This document shows positions 12,676 to 23,200 of a stretch of DNA of 64,000 bases, one piece after another. This DNA comes from Rhexocercosporidium sp. MPI-PUGE-AT-0058 (taxonomy: Eukaryota; Ascomycota; Leotiomycetes; Helotiales), in assembly GCA_020746875.1 (NCBI GenBank), contig JAGTJL010000003.1:930001-994000 (forward strand), written 5' to 3'. The position numbers and the translations under genes were made by a program. Within the stretch, counting starts at the first letter, position 1. Every line of letters begins with the position of its first letter. The notes beneath the pieces are model-generated. The model was given only the letters and a program-made list of their open reading frames with translations. It ran no database searches and had not been told where the DNA came from.

Positions 12676-14009
12676 TGACTATATGTACCATACCAATCAA
12701 ATCCTCTGGCTCCCCACCAAGAGATTGAGTGTTTGGAAAGTTGCTTTGGGTTGGGTGTTGTCAAAGGGTTCTCTCTCTTGGTGAAAGGAAGTCTAGTTTA
12801 GTGAAACAGCACAGCCCGGGCAACGGCCATAATTATGCACCGAGAACAATCAACAATCGTCTGAGTCGCCCCAAGATCAAGAAATGAAAGAAGGCAGTCA
12901 CTGAAGTCTATTCTTCGAAGTGCAACAAAAACCATTGAGAGTCATTGACATGTTCCGAGGTTTGATCTCGGGGTTTGAAAAGCATTAAAGTTCGTTATCC
13001 ATCGGCGAGCCTGTATCCGGCGGACAAGGCAGGAAGAGGGCAACAATTAAAAAGAGATCCACGGGCCGATCCACTGAATCGAGTCCTGTGATTCGTGTCC
13101 GAATGCTCGGGACGGTACTCGAGTCAAGTGACCGGTGAGCTCTGCAGGGAATGTGTCAGTGTCATGTCAGTCTCATGATATGTCACCAGTCGGTCCGTGA
13201 GAGCTTTGACACCGATCCATAACAGGACACGAACTATTTCCGGACAGGCAGAAACAATATTTGAGGATCGAGTCAGGATTCGTGGCGGTATGACTTGCAT
13301 AATTATTGCTGGGGGTGCATGTTTCTTGGAGGATTGGACCGAGTCAGGTTGTTGGTTGGTCAGCGATACGAGTAAGGTGATGGGTCCGTGATGAGTTTTT
13401 GAGTTTCCATCTGGTGTTTTGATTATTCTACTGTCATTGTCTATCGGCTCTCGGAGGATTTCAAAGCTTGCATCATTTCACTCTCTTCGAGCAGCAATAG
13501 CAAGTGGACAGGTGGACCGAGGCAATAGGACTGGGGAAACATCGATGCACAGAACATAGACTAGACAACTGTTCTGATTCGACTTGACTTACACTATCTC
13601 CCAGAGAAAGTTTCAAGTCAGCGTCGGCAGAATTTTACACAATTGGCTTTCGCAATTCCAAGCATCGTAGCCAAACACTCGCTCAAACACTCGCTAAGGA
13701 GTCCCGATGTCGTGCAGAAAGAAATCGGGATTCAGCCTTATTTCCCTCAGCCGAGCCAAGACCCAAGTCAGGAGCAAACATCATGTCGATAACTGACTCG
13801 GAGTATTATTTGCGATTTGCATCAAAAGCCTCAAAATGCTATAACAGACTCACGGCGCAATAATATAGGTGCCTTACCGAGACTTCAAATACCTCCGAAA
13901 AACTGGGAAGTGGGGAGTGAAGGAGATTGCGGTTTTGCGTTACTTGGGCTAGCTTGTGGTGCTATCGATGAAGATTCAAGATGTCTGACATTACTCGGGA
14001 TAACGAAAT

Positions 14010-14207
14010 GCGACATGTAACAACATAGGAGAGAAGATTTTTTGAAGCTGGGAACTGGGTGCTGAGGCCCTGAATAGTGTTTTGAACCGACTTACGTTCA
14101 ACGACTGTGGTATGCATCAAAAACGGCTGCTCCCGATTCTTTGATCCACATCTCCTGAAATCGGTCCAGCCTCATGAATCAGCATCAAAGAGCGACATGC
14201 AACAAGA
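14010..14207 (+). repeat. Third block of paired boxes
   Basis: Box copies start at 14010, 14110 and 14192, so the outer two are 182 bases apart with one between them. The first has TGTAACA and the middle one TGCATCA, so this is the most worn block. It ends about 350 bases before the stop codon of the PHO85 gene. Confidence 0.5.
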
Positions 14208-14427
14208 CGTAAGAATACACTGAGATTTGTCGGATGCGTATAGGACTGTCCTCATGGAAGTTGGATTCGATACAAGCTCTACTTGGAGAACCTCATAGCC
14301 CAAGCGATCGTAGATCAAGGGTCAAATTTGGCCGCACCCTTGAAGTTGAACGGCCACTAATTACTAACAGCGAATTTTATTTGCCTTGAAGAAGAATCAC
14401 AACAGAGTTGGGTTGCTGAAAGTAACA

Positions 14428-14455
14428 ATCATTGGCGATCATTGGCGATCATTAT
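14428..14455 (+). repeat. Short direct repeat
   Basis: ATCATTGGCG occurs twice in tandem and is followed by a partial third copy. It lies just downstream of the PHO85 gene. No function is evident. Confidence 0.6.
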
Positions 14456-14561
14456 TACTATCGTGAGTACCGCACTCTCAGGTCCTAATACCAACCCCCC
14501 AACGCCCGCCATGCACCCATAGGTATCAATCATAACGCATAATCCAGATACCTGGTAAAGT

Positions 14562-15695
14562 TCAGTATTCGTAACCGCCCTGCGCAGATACACCCTGTTG
14601 GGCATAGCCTCTTTGTTGCATGGGGATCTGTCCTAGGTGTTGTGGAGGTGGTCTCATCTGGCCCACAAGATCGTTGAACCATGGATGCTGCAACGCATCA
14701 TGCGCGCTGATTCTCAGCTCTGGTCGAAGTTGCAACATTCTTTGTAAAAGATCGATGCCGATGGGGTCGATTTGTGGTAGGATGACCCGTAGGTCTTGAG
14801 TAGCATACATTTGGAAGTTTTGCTTATATTCCGAGTATTGGGAGATTCCGGGCCATGATCGTTCGGAGGGAGTGCCCATGATTCGGAAAATGCGGACAAG
14901 CTGGTCTTCATTGGTGGTTCCAGGAAATAGAGGTCGGCCAGTGTACATCTCTGCCATGATACAGCCTGCAGACCAAATATCAATGCTGGTATTATATGTT
15001 CGACTACCCAAAAGAACATCTGGAGCACGGTACCAGAGGGTGACGACTTCGTTGGAGAAAGTATTGACTGGAATTCCGAATGCCCTTGCCAAACCAAAAT
15101 CTGCTAGCTTCAGTTGACCCTTCACGTTGATAAGCAGATTTTGGGGTTTGAGATCTCGATGGAGGACGCGATTTGTGTGGCAGAAATCGATTCCTAGGAG
15201 GAGTTGGTGCATGAATGACTTGATCGTGACTGGAGGCAATGCTCCTCGGTCGCCTTGTGTGTCCATGTACTTCTTCAAATCCTTGTCCATATATTCGAAA
15301 ACCAACATAAGTTTATTTTCGGTATGGATGACATCGTGGAGGCTGACGATATTTTCATGCTTCAGCTCCTTCATCAACGAGATCTCGCGGATGGCTGTAG
15401 ATGGTGTGCCTTCTTCTGAGTCCAGGTGGATTTCTTTCAAGGCTACTAACTCGCCGGTCTGTCGATTTCGGCCCTTGAATACCTAGGTAGGGTCAGCAGA
15501 TATTCCACATATATAATCTAGTGACAAGGAATAAGTATGCGCGAAATACAACATGCTCCTAGATCTCTACGACGAGGGGAATAACAAGAAGCTTTTGGCA
15601 TAGTAGAACACACCCTTGCCATTACTCACAGTGGCGTAGGTACCTTCACCCAGCTTCTCCAGCTGCTGGAACGAACTTGGATGTCTCTTGTCCAT
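14562..15695 (-). CDS. pho85: Cyclin-dependent kinase, PHO85 type
   Basis: This is a Ser/Thr kinase that acts with Pho80-type cyclins in phosphate sensing, cell cycle and nutrient signalling; those roles are known for the family. Two exons are inferred, 15630-15695 and 14562-15482, giving 328 residues. The 147-base intron has a GTGAGT donor. The start is [15 protein letters not shown]. Visible kinase features are the glycine loop GEGTYATV (16-23), the ATP-binding Lys38 in VALKEI, the cyclin-binding helix PSTAIRE (49-55), the catalytic loop [17 protein letters not shown], and [17 protein letters not shown] with the TYATVFKG loop separates it from CDK1. A Gln/Gly-rich tail ends in YEY. It is divergent from the septin-like gene across about 670 bases. 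The Aspergillus names phoA/phoB would be equivalent. Confidence 0.95.
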
Positions 15696-16366
15696 ATCTA
15701 CGGGTTCTTCCTCCGTGTTGAGATTCTGTATGCTGATTGTACTGGGTACTGAGAACGGGAGTCTCTGGGCGGTTGGAGAAGGAGGGAAGGTACGGAAGGG
15801 TGGTAAAGGCGAGGGTGGTAGCCTTGAGGTGTATCTTGGATCGAACAGGAGGGAGGAGGGAGTGCAAAGCTGATTAAGGATAGCTAGCGTATCCTTTGGC
15901 CCAAGTGAAGCCGTGGTGAAGAAAGGAAAAGGAGGTGGGATGCTTCTTGCAGAGGAAGTGAAGCCGCGGGAGGGGGATCTTCGTGATATTGCCCGTTACT
16001 GTCGGAGAGCGTGGGGCAAGATGGGATGGAGCGGCGTGGGATTGGGTGAGGCAAGCGCTTGCACGTAAAACCGGCGTCTATACTAGATTGCCGCAGGTGA
16101 TGTCGTTGAAGCCTTAAATGTGAAGATAGCGGCCCTATTATTCAGGCATTACAATCCGGCGCGGAATAAGCTCAACGCCGACATGCTTTGGCAGGAACGG
16201 GCACGGGACTTGCGGGGTACGAATGACCAGGAGGCTGACAACAATCGCAGCTTTACGAATCTTGGAATAACTTCAACCTATTTGTGTCCGACCTTCATAA
16301 CACTGACTTGAGATGATTTGATACCGCATTACCTGTCCAATTTGTGATCAAATCTGCAACCCCAAT
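15696..16366. other. Divergent promoter, PHO85 / septin-like gene
   Basis: The two flanking genes point away from each other, so this stretch should contain both promoters and both leaders. The longest open frames have no domain. No TATA box in a convincing position and no RNA gene were seen. Confidence 0.5.
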
Positions 16367-18726
16367 ATGCGTCCTTTACCAGGCGATGATGCCTATACAG
16401 GGCGGTCCCGGAGTACCAGCTTCGATAACGATCCAACACCTCTGGGAACTCGCAGTCAAGCTCCGCAGATGTCCTATTTCATAGCAGACGAGAAGGCTAT
16501 GGAAGCTTCACAATCTCGATCACCGTGTATCCTCCCAAAGCAAAAGGATCTCTCCAAAGGTAACTCATACGGTGTGGAGAGTCTTGAAACTACGATAAGC
16601 TCTCTAGCACCAGATAGCGACGATTCGGACGAGAAGCTACGGAATGCGAGGCACAACTGGAAGAAGAACTTGGGACAACGTATGTCGAGGAAATCCGAGG
16701 AGGATCTGTCTCAGCCGACTTCGCCGTCTGCCAGATCTTCTGGCGATGTCAGCCGAAATGCCTCTCCCTCGTTCCAACGCCGATCATCACAAGCTACGAT
16801 TTCGAGGCCCTTTACACCTCTCTCTTACGGCTCACCTGCCCCTCCTTCTCTCTTGAGTAGCCCAGACTCTCGCAGAAACTCCGACGCTAGCTCGTTATTA
16901 GACGAAGTTGCAAGTCAGGCTATTGTGTCAAGTGGAGATGAGGACAAAGAGATGGGTACAGATATGGTAGATAGTGGGAGTGCCCCTCAGTTGGTCATGC
17001 CGAGTATCAAAATGCCTAGCAGGCGGCCATTCACGGATAGGGGAAAGAATATGGGCAGGCTTAAGGTATTGATTGCCGGGGATTCAGGTGAGATGCACTC
17101 TTTGACCCCGCATTTCATGGCTAAAAATTTCAGGCGTTGGCAAGACCTCCCTCATTAAAGCAATCGTTCAAACCTGCGAAGATATCGTCCACGTTGACCC
17201 ATTATCCGCTACCCCCATATCTATGCCAGAGACCAGACGGAAGAGTTCGCGGACAAAATCGAGAAGTGGGAGTGCGGATCTCCAAACCACATCACAGATC
17301 ACCGAAATTTATGCTAGTACAAGATCGTATCCGTCATGGTGGTCTGACTTGGAGGAGAGTCGAGTTTTGCGGAGGAGGAAGAGTATGGGTGATTCAGTTT
17401 TAGAAAGGAATCTGTGCTTTGTTGATACCCCTGGCTATGGTAACCAGACGTCGGTTAGTAAATTGCTTGCCCCTTAGTTTTGACGCTAACATATATAGTG
17501 TTTGGAATGCATCACTCCAGTTGTCGACTACATCGAATCCCAATTCAAGAAAGTGACTACTTTCGAAGGCATGAATGAGTCGGAAATGGTCAATCTGCTG
17601 AGTGGTAGTGGTGGATCACAGGTCGACGTTGTCTTATATCTGATTTCCAACAGCAAGTCTACCCCAAAGTGCTGGCCACCCTTTCTAACTTTCACTAGAA
17701 ATCAAGCCAGTTGATGTTGAATACCTGCGCCGCTTATCAGCGCTCACAAATATCATTCCACTGGTTGCACGAGCTGACGTTGTCTCACCAGAGGAGATCT
17801 CGTCAATGAAGGAAAGTATCATGAGTGAACTGGAGGCGGCCAACATCAGACCATTCTTGTTTGGCCTGACTCCTGAAGCGGCCCAGCATACTTCACAACC
17901 ATCGCCACCATACGGAATATCCACTATCCCTTCCAAAGACCACGATACCATGGATGCCAGCCTTCTCATGTCTCCTGACTATATTCAACCCCTTATTCCA
18001 TCCGACTTGCATACACTCGTCTCTCAGATCTTCCACCAGGATTCAGTATCATGGCTTAGATATTCTGCTGCGAAAAAGCTCCTTGCTTGGCGTGCATCTT
18101 CTACGCCAGTCTCGAAGCCGCAATCGCTATACCAACCTCTCACGTCCTCACAGTCAGGCTCGCAAAGCCTGACTGCCCCAGTTGGAGCAACAACATCTTA
18201 CGCGTTGGCCAGAATTACGGACCATACCCAACGCGAAGAGCGGATTGCCCAGGTAAGACTGGCCAACTGGGCCGCCGATCTGCAGCGAAGTATACAAAAT
18301 GAGCGGGCACGGTTCGAGGCACTGGCGAGAAATGAGCGAGCAGTATGGCTTACGGAAAGACTTGGAGAGTGTGTCTCTGACGGCACCATCGTTCCAATTT
18401 CGCAAGCCAGAAAGAACGATCCAGCCTACGATGCCACGTCAGGTGCTTTGGTGAAGCAAGGCACCTACTCCCGAAGACGCGCTACACGAGACGTTCGAGA
18501 CGGCGTAGACAAACATGATCCCCTAGGTTTACTGATGTTGAACGAAGAGCTCAAGCGGAAAGGCTGGGTAGTCTTCAAAGTTGTCAGTAGTTTCGGTATT
18601 TTAGGTGGATTTGCATATTGGATCACTCGAACCCTACAAGGCTCCGAAACCGAGACAGCGATGTTCGGCTTCGGTGGGATGGGAATTCGAAACTGGATCG
18701 AACTAGGTGCTGTAGATTGGCGATGA
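16367..18726 (+). CDS. Septin-like GTPase with a C-terminal membrane segment
   Basis: Four exons are inferred: 16367-17087, 17134-17453, 17499-17652 and 17699-18726, giving 740 residues. Residues 1 to about 225 are Ser-rich and disordered. The G domain then follows: LIAGDSGVGKTSL (phosphate loop, about 236-247), DTPGYGN (G3, 338-344), NKIKPVDVEYLRRLS as in septins, and VARADVVS at the G4 position, where septins have AKAD. Loss of that lysine suggests altered nucleotide binding. A coiled, charged stretch follows and a hydrophobic segment at about 688-708 could span a membrane. Canonical septins lack such a segment. The third intron works only with a GC donor (GCAAGT at 17653), because the nearby GT donor breaks the frame. 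The family call is firm, but the cellular role is inferred. Confidence 0.85.
17653..17698 (+). other. Apparent GC-AG intron in the septin-like gene
   Basis: GCAAGT at 17653 and CACTAG ending at 17698 enclose 46 bases, with TCTAACTTT as branch site. Joining gives SNKIKPVDVEYL, which fits the septin family. The nearest GT (17657) would shift the frame. Confidence 0.75.
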
Positions 18727-19582
18727 AGCACTGCCATCCAGCGGATTTAGGTAGATTAGTGCTTTTCTGGCGTTGACTTTGCGATTTGGGTACACTATTC
18801 CCTCCTCCGTCTCCTTCGATTTATTTGGCTATGGCTGCCTGCGGGCTCTGATGTTTTGACGCGGGATGAGATGATGCATAAGGGATAGGTGTCTGGTTGA
18901 GCATAGAGAGAGCCTGGAATATTCCCCACTTTCCTTCTTCTTTTCCTACATGAGTGATATTCGCAAATACTCAGACAGGGCATCAATAATATACACACAA
19001 AGTCACAATATAAGTTCCTGGCTTTTCCGCATGACGATGTATCGTCTTTTGGGGGTCAATCAAGTGTCCGTGATCCTTGAATCTCAAGACACAAGAGGCT
19101 GGCCAAGCAGATTGGAATGATGGGAACGACCGAGGGGGGAAATAGTGCTTGGCACGATTAACCGAGGAGATCAAAACAAACAAGAAAAGGCTCATCCAGT
19201 AAAGTAAACATAAGTGTTACGAAGAGCCACGCCACTAGGACAGAGCAAATATGATACCAATTTTTAAAAAATAATTGGGCATTACAAAAAGGGAGGGTAA
19301 GATCTTCTACCACGAGGTAAAGGCTGTGAGTTGCCCTGTTGCAGCCCTGAAGGATAGAGTGTTTGAATACAGCGATAAAGCCAAAGCAAGTCCCGAATCT
19401 CCTTCCCACGCCTTGAAACACTCAGCAGACCCATTCTCCAAAGCTGACCAAAACCTAGAAGAACAGCAACAGCAACATCAAACCCACTAGCTAGTACCAC
19501 TTCTTTTCAACTACCCCCCTAAACGCTGAAACCTGCTCCCTTATACACTCCATGCCGAACTGCCCCTTCCAAACTCACTCAC
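18727..19582. other. Intergenic between two convergent genes
   Basis: This tract lies between the 3' ends of the septin-like gene and the small secreted-protein gene. Short open frames on both strands have no domain or splice support. I see nothing else in it. Confidence 0.5.
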
Positions 19583-20252
19583 TCACACAGCGGCTGGCAC
19601 AACAGGCCCAGTCCCAGCCGGCAATGAAATGGGTAGAGGAGGGATAGGAAGACCAGGAAGACCCGGGATAGGTGGTATGATACCACCCAGTCCACCCCCT
19701 ACTCCACTGCCAGTAGCACCCACAGCACCCGTGGATTCGGTGAGGAGCTTGCAAAATTGCTGGACCACTATGAGATGCACGTCAGTGTATGTGCTCAGGA
19801 TCTAACCCCCTTATCTCGGAAATAGGGCAGGGTTCTTTTATGTGTTGGAGGATAGGAAGGTGACGGTACGGCAAAGGAAGATAAGGAACGGGGCGGGACT
19901 TGCCTGGTAGGTTCGCAGCCGGGCTTCCAGAGGCGCAGAAAGCGAGGAGGTCTTGAAGCGTTGCGGATGGAGAGGGTGAGGGCACGGTAAAGGGACTGGG
20001 GAAAGGAAGGATGGTCACGTCGCCTGGACTGGGAGTAGTTGGGGTTGGGAAGTCGGCTGCTAGGTAATCCTGGAGGAATGTTAAATTTGGGGGTTGCGGT
20101 TCAGGTTTGTGTGGTGATTGAGAAGGGGGTACGCAGGGGAAGGAATGGGAGGAGGGGACAGAGAGACACAATGGGATGGAGGGACGTACAGCCATTGGAG
20201 CGGCGGTGGTGAGAGGAAGAATGGGAAGGATGGTGGACAGGTGGAGGCGCAT
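19583..20252 (-). CDS. Small secreted Pro/Gly-rich protein
   Basis: Three exons are inferred: 20190-20252, 19904-20069 and 19583-19767, giving 137 residues. The start MRLHLSTILPILPLTTAAP is a good signal peptide, and the first intron falls right after it (GTACGT donor). The mature part is rich in Pro, Ser and Gly, has only two cysteines (AFCAS and QFCKLL), and ends in a Pro/Gly/Leu repeat-like tail (IPGLPGLPIPPLP). The second intron appears to use a GC donor, GCAAGT, which alone keeps the frame (NLP joined to VVQQFC). I do not recognise the family. It could be a cell-wall or surface protein or an effector-like protein. No glycosylphosphatidylinositol signal was evident. Confidence 0.65.
19768..19903 (-). 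other. Apparent GC-AG intron in the small secreted-protein gene
   Basis: On the minus strand the exon ends CTACCAG and is followed by GCAAGTCC. The acceptor is CTCATAG next to TGGTCCAG. The length is 136 bases. The frame closes exactly with these borders. Confidence 0.6.
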
Positions 20253-23200
20253 GTTTCTTGATATTGACGGGCTCGGTTTGATTTGTGCTTTGTCTTTCGG
20301 AATAAGATCTTCGCAAAGAGCGATGAGAGTGGACGATGTTGATAGTGATGTATTTACCTGACTCTAAGAGAAGAACCCTTGGGCCGGAGAATCAAGGTAT
20401 ATATTTGTGAATAAGCATAACCATAACATCGACCTCCAATCCACCTCCCACATAGCAGATCTAGTACCTGTCCAGGTCCTCCCTCTCCCACTCGATTTAT
20501 CTATCACGTACCACAAGCCCTCCTCCCCTTCCTCAACATTAAAATCTCGCATGTGAAGAACACAGGTCTCACGCATCCAGCGCTCGGAACAAAGCCGAGC
20601 CGGGAACCAAGGTGCAAGATGCTTGAGATAGTGGCGAGACTAAACATTTAGGTCTTATATCAGATGGTGGACTCCGAGGGAGTGGTACGCTGGTGGGCGG
20701 TGAGTGCGGCGTAGAAGGACATGAGATGATTTTGCTATACGTGGAAACAAAGTTCTGAGACGGCGATATTGGGGGATTGAGTAGATGACGGAGTTTGTGT
20801 TCCATGAAGAAATCGATCTTCTGACGTGAGGGATGTGGGGAGATAGAGGATATTTAGGGACTGGATCTGAGTGATTTGATAGAGTTGGAGGAATTGATAT
20901 TTTGAAAAGATGATTGGATTTCGAGAGTGGACTTGCGAATAGAGATGATATGAGAAAGTGGCATAAATCAGATTGGACGTCGACGCTACGAACTGAGAAA
21001 CACTTACTGGGAGATCAGTTTCGACCGAATCCCGATCTTGCCTGGCTGCTTAGCACCGCAGACGTCATAAGTGTCAAAATGAGTCTCTGTTCCTGGCTCA
21101 ACCAGTCGATGCTGTTGAGGTCGCTCGCACTTATAGCGGCCAAAGCTATAGCAAAAGATTGGAATGAGGAACAGAAACCGCATCGCTAAAAGTGCAAATA
21201 AATGCGAGCGAATCGGAAACGCTGTGGTGGCAGCACAGGTGACAAAGAGACTTGACATTTACCATCCGACCGGTATTCTGATATCGAAGAAGTCAATGCC
21301 AATGCGACTACCAAGGATAGTGGTGCATGTGAAAGAAGGAAACAAGTACTGCCTGGCGTGCAGCGACATGAAGCATATGAATTCCTCAAAACTGAGAGTT
21401 TGGTCGGCGGTCCCAACTGCCACTTTCGCTATTCATCGCCATTGTGATGAGAGGTAGATCACAAAGTCTAGTCGAATACGATCGACTCTCTGAGCTTCGA
21501 TACTTCACCCGCAGAAGACAAAGTTTATTCATGGTTGGGGATCTAGGGTATAGATTTCTACCTCGTGGCAATCCATGTCACGCCCCGTCTTTTGGAAGAA
21601 GGGACGGCAGAAGCAAGTTTAGCAAGGTACTAGGGCGGGAGGCGTTTCTATGAAACAAGGGAGGGGGATGGGGTCCCTACAGTATTTGAAGAAGATTATT
21701 AAAGATACAGTGGCAAGAAAGCGAGACCGGACACTGCGGGGTAGGCAGAGAGATAATGTCGGCAGCGGAGAGAGTTCGCGTAATAGGGGATGGAAGATAG
21801 TGACATGGAAAGCTACTCCGGGCCTCTGGCCAGGTACTGGTCTTTGCAATGCCAATTTGGCATCTTCTCACTTTATCTTTTCGTTCCCTAGAGTGGGCTC
21901 AAAGTAAGTGACTCATCCCACAAACCAAATGCTCTCTCTCCATCAATTGCTCACGATCGAAAGCTTGATACTTTATTACAAAACTGACAAAGACCTCTGA
22001 ATAGTATTCCCCTTTCCCAATAGACTGGCTGCAGCCTGCCAGTGCATGATGGGGTCAAGTAATGGCCTACATCGGTAGCCCTGTATACTGCGGGAAGAGC
22101 AGAGTATGATCCCGGATGAAATGAGGAAACTGGAGGGCAGGCAGGGGACGGAGAAAGGCCCCGAAACGTGTACGTCGAATGTGGGGGTGGGACGTCGAAG
22201 TGGACGTGCGGTGTTGTCCAGAAAGGTCCAGGGGCCTCCTTGATGCAATTGCGATGATGATTGTGACTGTGATGGTTGTTGTCCAAAGTAGCCGTTCAAA
22301 AGAACTCGAATCAAATTGATGAGCAGGTAATGATTAATATCGGGTGATTGATCGATTGTCATTCAATTGAAGAAACGAGTCCTATCTGGTATGATACAAG
22401 TGAGCTTTGACGCTGTGTTCGCGGTGGCGGTTGCAAATAGAGAAGCAAATGAAGCCACTGTGTCTCCCAGCATGAACGGCGTACAGATCGTACGAACGCT
22501 AGTATCGAGGAAAACAATCAGGACGGTCCAGGGAGACAGTTATCGAGGAACATGACTCTAGTGTACCAAGCGAACATCGTTAGTAAAGGTCTTAACAAAA
22601 TTGGTTGCTGAGTCTGGTGAGTGTATTTTAAGCTGATAACAGATTCTGGCACCGTGTTACCACTCCAATTTGAGCTTCTGATAGCGATTGTCAATTGACG
22701 TGCCTCTCGTAAGAAAATCCGGCTTCAGGGGAGAAAGGTGGTCAGCAACCATCTTCTCATTTCTGGCTCGACCAGAAATAGAACCATAAGTGCTCCTCGG
22801 TTTGAGCCGTTCCCGCTGTCAAGATTGGCCGCTTCCATACCGAAGCTGGGCAATCCTGCAATCTTGAAGGTTGGTAACGAATGATACAGGCGCTGCAGTG
22901 TGCACAGGGTGTGATTGAGGGTCCGGTCCGCAAGAGGCTTGAAGAAATTGTTTCGAAGGATGAGTGATGTGAAATCGAACGGGGAACATGTATCGCGATC
23001 CCATCAAATTATCAACGCCTATATTATCAGTGTTGGATCTTGAGTCTCTCTGTGGTCGGAGCTAAGGTTTGTGTATCCTTCCTATTACGTGCAGAGGAAC
23101 AAACGTACCGGCTAGGCACAGTCAGAGAGACGAGTGCCGAGGAGAGATCAAGGCCTGGAGTGCATCGCATTTGCCAACAGTCTGGAAGAGTGAATTTCCA

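Larger units (their letters stand above)
5945..14207. repeat. Dispersed 17-base word, about 26 copies
   Basis: The consensus read by eye is GCGANNTGCAACAAAAG. Plus-strand copies start near 7429, 8225, 8834, 8981, 9440, 9699, 10105, 10293, 10866, 11627, 11732, 11800, 11904, 11977, 12081, 12480, 12574, 12655, 12915, 13812, 14010, 14110 and 14192. Minus-strand copies lie near 5945, 6243 and 8042. Twenty-one contain exact TGCAACA and four have TGCATCA instead. The two N positions vary freely, while TGC and CA around them are almost fixed. Several copies follow AAAGCCAAAA or GGTTTAAAAA. By chance a given 7-mer should appear about once on either strand in this length. The copies share no open frame, so this is a DNA or RNA motif and not a repeated peptide. 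No known element name is assigned. Confidence 0.8.
5454..14561. other. 9.1-kb gene-free tract between convergent 3' ends
   Basis: ADE12 ends at 5453 on the + strand and PHO85 ends at 14562 on the - strand, so neither gene needs a promoter here. I found no open frame with a recognisable domain or consistent splice structure. The tract is not low-complexity DNA and shows no transposase, reverse transcriptase or terminal repeats that I can see. Its main content is a dispersed 17-base word present about 26 times, partly arranged with a period near 175 bases. Candidate roles are a repeat-bearing noncoding transcript, a degraded satellite, or a chromatin or recombination element. None is proven. 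Confidence 0.7.

Noticed and set aside
7429..14207. The repeated word as a repeated peptide or series of mini-exons (it could read C-D/E-V/L/M-Q/H-Q-K)
   Set aside because: Third-position-like variation hints at coding, but two copies contain an in-frame stop or follow one, the copies fall in different frames, and no splice sites flank them consistently.
5454..14561. Telomerase RNA, 5S rRNA or spliceosomal RNA within the gene-free tract
   Set aside because: I looked for telomere-template text, the 5S internal control region and conserved U6 and U1 words and did not see them. A structured-RNA search could still find a divergent one.
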